Below, piece after piece: positions 44,362 through 51,966 of a stretch of 64,000 nt of DNA. The DNA comes from Pinibacter soli (GTDB lineage: Bacteria > Bacteroidota > Bacteroidia > Chitinophagales > Chitinophagaceae): assembly GCF_029961145.1 (NCBI RefSeq), contig NZ_JASBRG010000007.1, positions 786,155 through 850,154 on the forward strand, in the 5' to 3' direction. The notes below the pieces were generated by a model. It ran no database searches, had not been told where the DNA came from, and saw only the letters and a list, made by a program, of their open reading frames with translations. The position numbers were made by a program, and so were the translations under genes. Position 1 is the first letter of the stretch; every line of letters starts with the position of its first letter.

Positions 44362-44457
44362 CAAAGATATCGGAAACAGTTTTCAAATAAAAAGGATTTA
44401 TATCATAAAATATTGATTATTATGCACTTGCAAATAGTTCAATACGCTTTAATCGCA
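44362..44457 (-). promoter_or_regulatory. candidate promoter and upstream 16-bp motif of the beta-glucan SusC operon
   Basis: On the minus strand TATCTTTG (44369-44362) fits the Bacteroidota -7 box TAnnTTTG, 25 bases before the SusC ATG. A TTTG lies 14 bases further upstream. At 44457-44442 stands TGCGATTAAAGCGTAT, which recurs with one change before the GH2 gene at the same distance (72 bases between motif and -7 box). Flanking TTGCAAATGC and TTGCAAGTGC form an additional direct repeat here. Confidence 0.5.
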
Positions 44458-44744
44458 TTTGCAATTCGGATTTATTTTTTGATTGTCAATGCTTTTGGTC
44501 CGACTTTTTCCGACGGGTGAAAAACTTTGATACGCCAGAAAAACTTTATTTTTTCTAAAAAAACCTGGTCTGGAATCGGAACTTTGGTGGGTAAGTTGAA
44601 CTGTGGAGTTATTTATAGCAGAAACTTGCTGCAATCTTACCTTTTTCGTTTAAAAAAAGGCATGATCCACCTCACTAAAAGACATTTAAAGCATTGTCTT
44701 ATTAAGCAGCAAGGCAGAAACTTTTGTACACTACCGTAGATTCT

Positions 44745-45010
44745 TATATCAATGTCGTTTAGTTAGGCGATATCGCTGTTTGCCATATTAATGTCCTACG
44801 CCCGCCCGCGCCGGATCGGACGGGGACAAAAAGCTCCTCTCCGCAATATTTCCTATTGATATTAATGCCCTATGGGCAATAGAACTTTTCCCGCAGGAAA
44901 AAATATCAATAGAAATCGCCGTAACCTGAACATTATTGCCCCCCATCCGATCCGGCGCGGGCGGGCGCAGGGCATTAACCTGCGCTTTCCTTAACTAAAC
45001 GACCTTGATT
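44745..45010. repeat. 266-bp nested inverted-repeat element with a GC-rich core
   Basis: The outer arms contain GTCGTTTAGTTAGG on the left and CCTTAACTAAACGAC on the right. An inner pair of 22-bp perfect arms (44799-44820 and 44946-44967) is very GC-rich (CGCCCGCCCGCGCCGGATCG). The centre carries ATTGATATTAATGCCCTATG and its inverse AATATCAATAGAAA. No reading frame is present. It resembles a MITE-like or hairpin repeat; a shorter relative lies at 48435-48547. Confidence 0.65.
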
Positions 45011-45021
45011 CCTATATACAT

Positions 45022-45053
45022 AAAAAAGCCGCCGGTAATGAACCGACGGCTTT
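45022..45053 (-). terminator. intrinsic terminator after GH5
   Basis: Stem AAAGCCGCCGGT (45025-45036) and ACCGACGGCTTT (45042-45053) with one mismatch and a 5-base loop. On the minus strand it is followed by a six-T run. It starts 26 bases after the GH5 stop. Confidence 0.75.
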
Positions 45054-45078
45054 ACATTGAAACCTTAAGATAAAAAAG

Positions 45079-46305
45079 CTATTTTTTTGGCACTTCAAAT
45101 CCCAATGCCTTTACATACCCTTCGTTTATTACACAATTTTCAAACTTGCAGTTTTCCAGGTAGTCGTTCAGCGCCTGTTTGATCGCTTTGCGGTTAGGCG
45201 CCGCATTGCGAATATCCTTGTAGCTGTTTCTTGGTGTTTCAGCATAAGTTATCAGTGAATCGTACAGGGCAGGCTTGTTTACTGAAGCTATATTTTTGGG
45301 GCTGTCCATCTTTTTATATGGCCAAAAGTGCCAGCCAATGTTGTTTTCTTCCAGTACTTTTCTAAATTTCATCACCCATTCATCGTTATTCTCTCCTGTC
45401 TCACCAGCATAAATAGGTACACTGAATTGATCCCTAAATTCTATAAACCGTTTTACAGAGCCAAAGTCAGGCTGATCACCGTATTTATGAAAAGTATAAA
45501 CAAGTTTTGAATCAAAAGGCTGTCCGAATATCTTGAAATTGGTATTCCACTGGGCACCGCCTAAGAACATAATGTGATTTTTATCAACCTTACGGATCTC
45601 TTTTACAAGGTCTTTATAAAATGGCTCGACGTATTGGCTCAAAGAATCTGCGTTAAAGTAATGTGCCACTGGTTCGTTTAGCAGATCATAACCCATTACT
45701 GTTGTTTCCTTACTGTATCTCGCAGCAATCTTTTTCCAGATATCAATCGTCTGCTTCTTGTATTTCTCACTTTGAAAAAGGAAAGGATAGCCAAAGCTGT
45801 CGTCAATATTGTCACCTGTTTGGCCGCCGGGTGCGCAATGCATGTCAAGAATAACATACAGATCTTCGGCTTTGCACCATTTAATAACCTTATCCAGCAA
45901 TTCAAATCCACGGGTATCATCATTTACACCCAGATAATCTTCTTTGGTAAATAAGCGGTAATTAAAGGGAACGCGAATGGAATTCACTCCAATAGATTTC
46001 AGAAAATGAATATCCTTCTGTGTTACATAGTTTTGAAGAAATTTTTTCCAAAACGCCACCGCTTCTTCCGGTCCAATCACCTGTGCGATAGCCGCATGGA
46101 TCATAGCTGGGGAATTGGTGTTTTTAAATTTAAACATATAGCCTTCCGGCACCAGCCAGTTACCTAAATTGGTTCCTTTTATCAAAAATGGCTTGCCATC
46201 TTTTCCTATAATTTCTTTTCCTTGTACAGTAACAAATTTAGACTGAGCCTGTGCCAGAGAAGTGAAAATGGCTATATAAAAGAATAGGGTACAAATCTTT
46301 TTCAT
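45079..46305 (-). CDS. glycoside hydrolase family 5, exo-beta-1,3-glucanase-like, secreted
   Basis: 408 residues with signal peptide (cleavage after SLAQA-Q). GH5 hallmarks are LIKGTNLGNWLVPEGYMF near residue 42, IGVNSIRVPFNYRL, VILDMHCAPGGQTGDN, YDLLNEPVA (acid/base Glu 211) and VPIYAGETGEN (nucleophile Glu 302). The GTNLGNWL and DMHCAPGGQ segments resemble the exo-beta-1,3-glucanase branch (yeast Exg1 relatives), which suits the GH128 neighbour, although the subfamily cannot be settled by eye. It starts 33 bases after GH2 and ends at a terminator, so GH2-GH5 form one transcript. Confidence 0.88.
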   Translation of the reverse strand: MKKICTLFFYIAIFTSLAQAQSKFVTVQGKEIIGKDGKPFLIKGTNLGNWLVPEGYMFKFKNTNSPAMIHAAIAQVIGPEEAVAFWKKFLQNYVTQKDIHFLKSIGVNSIRVPFNYRLFTKEDYLGVNDDTRGFELLDKVIKWCKAEDLYVILDMHCAPGGQTGDNIDDSFGYPFLFQSEKYKKQTIDIWKKIAARYSKETTVMGYDLLNEPVAHYFNADSLSQYVEPFYKDLVKEIRKVDKNHIMFLGGAQWNTNFKIFGQPFDSKLVYTFHKYGDQPDFGSVKRFIEFRDQFSVPIYAGETGENNDEWVMKFRKVLEENNIGWHFWPYKKMDSPKNIASVNKPALYDSLITYAETPRNSYKDIRNAAPNRKAIKQALNDYLENCKFENCVINEGYVKALGFEVPKK

Positions 46306-46338
46306 CTTGGGTACGGATTAATTCTAACGTTGGTTTTT

Positions 46339-48183
46339 CTAATTTTTTATGCTGTCATAATATGCTTTCATAACATAAAAGGCTTTTTTCTTTCTGCCAT
46401 GCTGGTCTATCAATCCTTTGTTGTTCCAGCCCTCCTGGTAAGTGGCATTGTTGCGACGGGGCGAACGGAAGTCAGCCAATATCCATGGAGAAATTCCTGT
46501 GAAATTGTCGGGCATTCTTTTTAGCATGGCCACTTGTTCCTGGTAATACCATTCCTGGAACTCTTCGCTCCATAATGTGCCTGCATCTGCGTGATAGCCT
46601 CCCAGCGCTTCAGCACCGGTTTCGCTTATGAACAGGGGCTTGTTATATTTCGTGGCCCAGTTTGCAGTGCGACAAGCTTCCGGAGTGCCGCCATACCAGC
46701 CGAGGTATTCGTTGAAAGCCACTACATCTACATATTCACCAAGTGGGTCATCTATAACCCGCAGATTTTTTTCAGATTGATAATCCACCTCAAGTGCGGC
46801 AGAGACAAGTCGTGAAGGATCCAAACCTCTTGCAGTTTTAAGTAAGGTGCTCATAAAACGTGTACGGGCCTCACTTACAGGTGTTTCATTTCCCACTGAC
46901 CAAATAATAACGCTTGCCCTGTTTTGATCGCGGGATATCATTTCATTCAACTGTACTTTCGCTTTTTCCAACACAGCATCGCTCGTAAAATCGATCGTCC
47001 AGTAAACAGGGATCTCAGACCATACAAGCAATCCTAAAGAATCTGCCATTCTCGTCATGGCTTCATCATGCGGATAATGTGCGAGCCGCACCATATTACA
47101 TCCAAGTTCTTTTGCCCATCCGAGTAACATGGCTGCATCTTTGCTGCTATAAGCGCGGCGTATTTCCTGCGGAACTTCTGCATGTATGCTTATCCCTTTC
47201 AGGAATACTGTTTTTCCATTGAGTAGCAGTTTTTTCCCATCTACAGTAATGGTTCTAAAACCAATTTTATCTGTTACTTTATCCGCAGCAGTTGTTACTA
47301 CAACATTATATAATTTTGGATTTTCGGGACTCCAGCGCTGAAATGTAGTTGGCAGTTTGAAATTGATTTTTGCAGATCCTGCGTCTGCGGTAAACTCTTT
47401 CTTTACTTTGAGTTCGGGTATTTCTACAGAAATTTTTTCTCCTGCTTTAGCATTATCCAATTTTACCCAACCTTCCACTTCTGTTGTATTCACTACCGGC
47501 TTTAGCTGAATGGCATAATTCCTTATCGCAGCAGCAGAAGGGAGTTCCACCAGCTTTACATCACGGGTTATGCCACCATAGTTCCACCAGTCGGTATTGA
47601 GCGTTGGTATTTCATCGGCGTAACGTTTGTCGTCAACTTTTACTACTAAATAGTTATTGGTTGATTTCAACGCATTATCAGGAATCTCAAAATTGAATGG
47701 TGTAAAACCGCCTTTGTGTGTGCCTAGTTTTATACCGTTTAAGTACACGTCGGCTTTATAATTTACCGCGCCGAAATAGAGGTATAATTTGTTACCGGCA
47801 TTTGATTTTGTATAGTCAAATGACTTCTTGTACCACACGGAGCCCTCGTAGTAAAGGAATTTTGGGTCCTGCGAATTCCAGTCACCGGGTACATTCAGTA
47901 AATATTTGTCATTATACTGATGTTCTTTTCTATCAAGTTTATTAGTGGGAATGTCTGTGCTCCAATAGGCTTCCCGGTCGTTTATATTTCTCTCTTTAAA
48001 GCGGTAATCATAAAAACCGGTTTCATAAGGATCGACAATGTATTGCCATTTGCCGTTTAGGCTAAAAGTTTTCCTGGCATTTACGTTGCCGATGATCTCG
48101 TTCTGAGAAAAAACATTAGAGCTGAAAAATAATAGTATGGCGAGAAGAAGCCGCCAGTTCTTTGTGGTTAAGAAATGCCTCAT
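46339..48183 (-). CDS. glycoside hydrolase family 2, secreted (beta-glucuronidase/galactosidase-type)
   Basis: 614 residues from ATG 48183; the longer frame to 48228 lacks a good leader, while this start gives a signal peptide ending SSNVFSQ. The GH2 layout is complete: sugar-binding jelly roll (YEGSVWYKKSFDYTKSNAGN, about 110-215), Ig-like domain, and TIM barrel with IIWSVGNETPVSE (acid/base Glu 433) and PLFISETGAEAL (nucleophile Glu 521). NTDWWNYGGITRDV is a typical GH2 turn. Its length is near that of beta-glucuronidases, but the substrate is unproven. It is the first gene of the GH2-GH5 unit. Confidence 0.88.
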   Translation of the reverse strand: MRHFLTTKNWRLLLAILLFFSSNVFSQNEIIGNVNARKTFSLNGKWQYIVDPYETGFYDYRFKERNINDREAYWSTDIPTNKLDRKEHQYNDKYLLNVPGDWNSQDPKFLYYEGSVWYKKSFDYTKSNAGNKLYLYFGAVNYKADVYLNGIKLGTHKGGFTPFNFEIPDNALKSTNNYLVVKVDDKRYADEIPTLNTDWWNYGGITRDVKLVELPSAAAIRNYAIQLKPVVNTTEVEGWVKLDNAKAGEKISVEIPELKVKKEFTADAGSAKINFKLPTTFQRWSPENPKLYNVVVTTAADKVTDKIGFRTITVDGKKLLLNGKTVFLKGISIHAEVPQEIRRAYSSKDAAMLLGWAKELGCNMVRLAHYPHDEAMTRMADSLGLLVWSEIPVYWTIDFTSDAVLEKAKVQLNEMISRDQNRASVIIWSVGNETPVSEARTRFMSTLLKTARGLDPSRLVSAALEVDYQSEKNLRVIDDPLGEYVDVVAFNEYLGWYGGTPEACRTANWATKYNKPLFISETGAEALGGYHADAGTLWSEEFQEWYYQEQVAMLKRMPDNFTGISPWILADFRSPRRNNATYQEGWNNKGLIDQHGRKKKAFYVMKAYYDSIKN

Positions 48184-48201
48184 ATGACTGCTTTGAGACT
48201 G

Positions 48202-48297
48202 TAAATGTATTAAAACAACACATTCCAAAACTCAAAACAAAATTTTATAAACAATTAAAAATCAACAGTCTGCCATTTTTGATACGCTTTAGTCGCA
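48202..48297 (-). promoter_or_regulatory. candidate promoter and upstream 16-bp motif of the GH2-GH5 operon
   Basis: TGCGACTAAAGCGTAT (48297-48282, minus strand) differs by one base from the motif upstream of the beta-glucan SusC. A near-consensus -7 box TACATTTA (48209-48202) lies 72 bases downstream of it, exactly as in the other operon, and 18 bases before the GH2 ATG. A TTTG is found 16 bases upstream of the -7 box. Confidence 0.45.
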
Positions 48298-48434
48298 GCA
48301 AACAGTTTTCGTTATAGAATTGATAATATGTTCTTTATTGTTTGGGGATTTTTATTGTTGCATGCCTCTCTGATACGCGTAAAAAATTTCTTTAAAGATC
48401 AAAAATGTATTTTAGAAACCCTCTTTAATTAACA

Positions 48435-48547
48435 CCCAATGTCCTACGGACAATGGTCTTGTTTCTGTTACATTTTCTATTGATATCAATTCCCTACGGG
48501 CAAACGTTCCACATAGCGGAACAACATTAATAGAAAATAAACGAGAA
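48435..48547. repeat. shorter palindrome-rich relative of the 44745-45010 repeat
   Basis: It contains TGTCCTACGGACA, then TTTTCTATTGATATCAAT, CCCTACGGG, GTTCC-7 bases-GGAAC, and ATTAATAGAAAAT, which inverts the TTTTCTATTGATAT arm. The centre of the longer element (TATTGATATTAATGCCCTA and AATATCAATAGAAA) has the same design. It lies between the 7TMR-sensor stop and the GH2 promoter. Confidence 0.55.
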
Positions 48548-48587
48548 ATAGTCTTAGTGCTAAGGAAACGATATTAAATTAATACTC

Positions 48588-50507
48588 TTAGCCGCCAACG
48601 GTATCTTCAAAAACCAATTTGCTCCAACCTCTTTCCCCTGCGTTCTTTAGTTCTTTTTTTCTCTCTTCCATTAGCTTTTTAATCTTACTGCTATATGACC
48701 AACAGGTACTTTGCCGTATTTCCAATATTTCAGATAACTGGTGCGAAGAAATTTTTCCTTTAGAGGTGTAAATGAGGAACAGCATATAAAATCCTTTATT
48801 AACAGGTATGCGGGTATTGTGAAATATGGTGTATGCCGTAGCAGATTCTTCATAACCACATTTTGAGCAACGACGGCTAAAAGATGTTTTACCCTCGCCA
48901 TAGTGTTCGTTGCCACATTTCTTGCATTGATAACTATCGTTCCATTTAAGATTGGCGAGAAACTTATAGCAGCTTTCGTTGTCAGGATACACTTTGCTGA
49001 ACTCTTCAAAATTCACTTCAGAGGATAACACGCGGGCCTGTGCAATTTTCTCAATATCAGTATGCAAAGTCTCATTATCTTCTTTCAGCAATGCATTCAT
49101 TCTTTTTATTTCTATGGCCTGATGGCTAAGCAGCTCGTTCACATTTTGCAATTCATCATTTTGTTGCTTGATGATGGACGCCTGTTCGGTCACTTCTTTT
49201 GTGCGTTGTACTACTTTAACTTCTAGTTCTTTGTTCAGCTCTTCTTTTAATGCGTCCAAGCGTTTCATTTCTTCAATCACCCGCTGTTGCGCTCTGTCTT
49301 TTTCCTTCTTCATGTAACTTACGCTTTCGCCAATGGCAAAGGAAACAAACATCATTTCCAGTATGAAGCAAAAGCTCAGACTATAGTAATTAAATGGCCC
49401 AAATGGCAGATTGACTAAAGCCAGCACTTTCAACACCCTTATCGAAAAGCCCAATAACAAAAATGAATATCCTGCAACAAAAAAACGGGCAGGATAATAT
49501 TTCTTTCTTAAGACAACTATGCCACAATAGAGACCAAATAAAATGGCAATACCATCAACAAATTTATATACGAACCAATGGTTATTGATAAACAGGCAGA
49601 TTGCGAAAAAAACCGTTCGCAAAACGATGGCATATGCAACCAGTTTATAAAGGCGCGGAGCTTTCGTTTTTAGTCGCAGGAAACTTGCTGTAAATAACAA
49701 CGCACCAATGGTGGCCGTATAAAGGGCGACACCAAATGCGATATCGTTCCACCGCGGAAATGAGGGCCATAAATATTGATACGCAATGCCATTGGAACTC
49801 ATTTCGAAAATGCCTATACTAAAATTGTACACGATATAGTATATGTATTGACGCTGCCTTGTAGCCGCAAACATCATGAAATTATACAAGCAAAAAATGA
49901 GCATCATTCCATAAAAGAAGCCCAGTAGAATGTACTCACGCAATCCATATTTTATAAATTCCTCAACAGGTTTTATTACCACCATTACCGTTGGCGGCTG
50001 CTGTGAACGGATGGCGAAGTAAAAAACCTTGTCTCCGGAAAAATCGTCAGAAAGTTGTATAGTAAAGTTCTTATGACTTATCTGGCGCTGGTTAAACGGA
50101 TACATTGCGCCACATTCATACTCATCAAACCTGCCGCTATCATTGGGCGAATAAAACCTGATGTTATCGATAGTTTGATCGTAAAATTCAAAAACCCAAT
50201 TTTTGTTTGATTTTGAGACATTTCGAACTCGAACCCTAAACCAGTAGGTACTTTTATAATGAAAGGTTTTAGGAATAAAGGACCGGCTTGTTGCAAACTT
50301 ATTATTGAAAGAGCTATCACCTACATCTGTTATGGTATATTGCCCTTTCGCGTCTTCAAATATTTGAATTTCATCGTAAGAAAAAATATGCTTTTCAATA
50401 TTATGGTCAAGTGGCACAGGTATCTGTGCGCTCATACGAGTAGCAAAAACAATGAAGAAGGCAAGCCATATACAGCTTTTCTTATGTGCAGAGATTCGAA
50501 CAATCAT
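48588..50507 (-). CDS. 7TMR-DISM membrane sensor fused to an IS1595-transposase-type zinc ribbon
   Basis: 639 residues from ATG 50507, which provides a signal peptide (SCIWLAFFIVFATRMSAQ). Order of parts: periplasmic 7TMR-DISMED2-like beta domain (about 40-180, with KSTYWFRVRVRNVS and WVFEFYDQTIDNIRFY); seven helices (about 190-395, starting REYILLGFFYGMMLIFCLYN); a coiled coil (about 400-495); then YPDNESCYKFLANLKWNDSY and a four-Cys zinc ribbon (Cys 528, 531, 547, 550), AYTIFHNTRIPVNKGFYMLF and a helix-turn-helix-like tail. The last 140 residues match the N-terminal part of IS1595-family transposases, but the DDE catalytic domain is absent. No kinase, cyclase or GGDEF domain is present. It probably senses a periplasmic ligand and acts as a membrane-tethered DNA-binding regulator. 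Confidence 0.8.
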   Translation of the reverse strand: MIVRISAHKKSCIWLAFFIVFATRMSAQIPVPLDHNIEKHIFSYDEIQIFEDAKGQYTITDVGDSSFNNKFATSRSFIPKTFHYKSTYWFRVRVRNVSKSNKNWVFEFYDQTIDNIRFYSPNDSGRFDEYECGAMYPFNQRQISHKNFTIQLSDDFSGDKVFYFAIRSQQPPTVMVVIKPVEEFIKYGLREYILLGFFYGMMLIFCLYNFMMFAATRQRQYIYYIVYNFSIGIFEMSSNGIAYQYLWPSFPRWNDIAFGVALYTATIGALLFTASFLRLKTKAPRLYKLVAYAIVLRTVFFAICLFINNHWFVYKFVDGIAILFGLYCGIVVLRKKYYPARFFVAGYSFLLLGFSIRVLKVLALVNLPFGPFNYYSLSFCFILEMMFVSFAIGESVSYMKKEKDRAQQRVIEEMKRLDALKEELNKELEVKVVQRTKEVTEQASIIKQQNDELQNVNELLSHQAIEIKRMNALLKEDNETLHTDIEKIAQARVLSSEVNFEEFSKVYPDNESCYKFLANLKWNDSYQCKKCGNEHYGEGKTSFSRRCSKCGYEESATAYTIFHNTRIPVNKGFYMLFLIYTSKGKISSHQLSEILEIRQSTCWSYSSKIKKLMEERKKELKNAGERGWSKLVFEDTVGG

Positions 50508-50715
50508 AATAGTAAGCCCAATTTTACAAAAGTGCCATAACTCTATGATGTTTACCTGATTAGTTGCCCTGGTAGCAGAACTGGTCGTTAACCAAAGGAT
50601 TATCGGGTCACATAGAAGCACGTTAAAACTGGGGTAAAACTATTGAAAACTCATGACTTGAGCGATGAATATTCCTTTGGCGTTTTTTTCTGGAACTTCT
50701 ATGGCGACATCTAAA

Positions 50716-50751
50716 AAAAGGTCAAACAGTTCTGTGACCGTTTGACCTTTT
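50716..50751 (-). terminator. intrinsic terminator after the TlpA-like gene
   Basis: Perfect 12-bp arms AAAAGGTCAAAC (50716-50727) and GTTTGACCTTTT (50740-50751) with a 12-base loop. Read on the minus strand the stem is followed by TTTTTTT. It closes the long operon that begins at 62609. Confidence 0.8.
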
Positions 50752-50773
50752 GATTGATGATTATATAAGTGAC

Positions 50774-51943
50774 TTACAATACTTCTTCCAGTTTCTTCTC
50801 TAATGCTTCTCCTCTTAAATTAGTCGCTATGATTTTACCTTTAGGATCAATTAAGAAATTCTGCGGAATGCCTGTGATGCCATATTTCAAAGCGGCTTCA
50901 CTACCCCAGTATTTCAGGTCAGACACGTTGGTCCATGCGCCCAGGTGATCCGTTTCAATAGCTTTTATCCATTTGTCTTTATCATTTCCTTTATCCAGGG
51001 AAACGCTATACACAGTAAAGTTTTTGTCTTTAAACTTACCGTAAGCTTGAACTACATTCGGGTTCTCTTTACGGCAAGGTCCGCACCAGCTTGCCCAAAA
51101 ATCGAGCAATACATATTTACCACGGAAAGATGAAAGCGCCACCGGTATTCCATCAGGAGTGTTGAGCGTGATATCTGGCGCAATGCTTCCTACCATAATA
51201 GTTAACTGACCTTCTGTTCTTTTTGCAAAGGCAAGACCTTCAGGCGAGTTGCGTAGGTTCTCCGGCAAGGTTTTGTACAGATCCAATGCTTTTCTAAGAT
51301 CTTCTTTTGAACCACCTGCGGCACGGGAAAAGGCGTAGAAGTAAATTGGAGACTGGGGATTCTCTTTTATGTATTTACCATACACTTCTTCACGAATCAT
51401 TGCCTGCTCTTTTATAATACCTTCTTTTGCTGCCTGCTTTTCCTCTGCAGTTGCATTTTTGTCGAACATCACTTTGTTAAGCACCGGCGTTTGCACTTGC
51501 AGTGCCATCGCTTTTTTATTTAGCTTTTCATATTCTGTATGACTTTTTGAACCGCTAACTGTGAAGTTTACATACCTGTCTTTGCTGGTGATCTTAAGAT
51601 TTCCCGGCTCTACATATACGTCTAGTTTGTTACTATTCGGTCCGTTCATCATAATGCCGACTGTAGTACGCCTTCCGGGAACACTTTCAGCACCAATCAT
51701 GGCAACCATTAGCGGAGCCGTGACTTGCAAATGAAACTGATAAGCACCGTTTACAACATCTGCACTGTCAACATGTTTAGTACCATCTTCTGTCCAAAAC
51801 ATAAGAATCTTATTGAACTTGTCTTCTACATTCACAAACTTGCCGGATATATTTACATCCTTCAGTGGTCTGGGTTCGGTTTGGGAGTGCGCTGCAAATG
51901 GCATAGCAAGCATCATTAAGCCCATTAATCTAAAACGATTCAT
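50774..51943 (-). CDS. TlpA-like thiol-disulfide oxidoreductase with N-terminal DUF4369-like domain
   Basis: 389 residues from ATG 51943; the leader MNRFRLMGLMMLAMPFAAHS fits secretion to the periplasm, and the frame to 51979 overlaps the previous gene. A DUF4369-like beta domain (about 25-140, NISGKFVNVEDKFNKILMFW) and a helical linker lead to a C-terminal thioredoxin fold with DFWASWCGPCRKENP (CGPC, about residue 287) and the cis-Pro stretch YGITGIPQNFLID. It should reduce disulfides in periplasmic substrates. As the last gene of the SusC-SusD-DUF4843-PKD operon it would help unfold imported disulfide-bonded peptides; the role is inferred from context. Confidence 0.88.
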   Translation of the reverse strand: MNRFRLMGLMMLAMPFAAHSQTEPRPLKDVNISGKFVNVEDKFNKILMFWTEDGTKHVDSADVVNGAYQFHLQVTAPLMVAMIGAESVPGRRTTVGIMMNGPNSNKLDVYVEPGNLKITSKDRYVNFTVSGSKSHTEYEKLNKKAMALQVQTPVLNKVMFDKNATAEEKQAAKEGIIKEQAMIREEVYGKYIKENPQSPIYFYAFSRAAGGSKEDLRKALDLYKTLPENLRNSPEGLAFAKRTEGQLTIMVGSIAPDITLNTPDGIPVALSSFRGKYVLLDFWASWCGPCRKENPNVVQAYGKFKDKNFTVYSVSLDKGNDKDKWIKAIETDHLGAWTNVSDLKYWGSEAALKYGITGIPQNFLIDPKGKIIATNLRGEALEKKLEEVL

Positions 51944-51966
51944 TGTCTGTTTTTTGTTTTTTATTA

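Noticed and set aside
48588-49020. Calling this region an insertion-sequence transposase
   Set aside because: The zinc ribbon is in one frame with the seven-helix receptor, the DDE domain is missing, and no terminal inverted repeats or target duplications border it.
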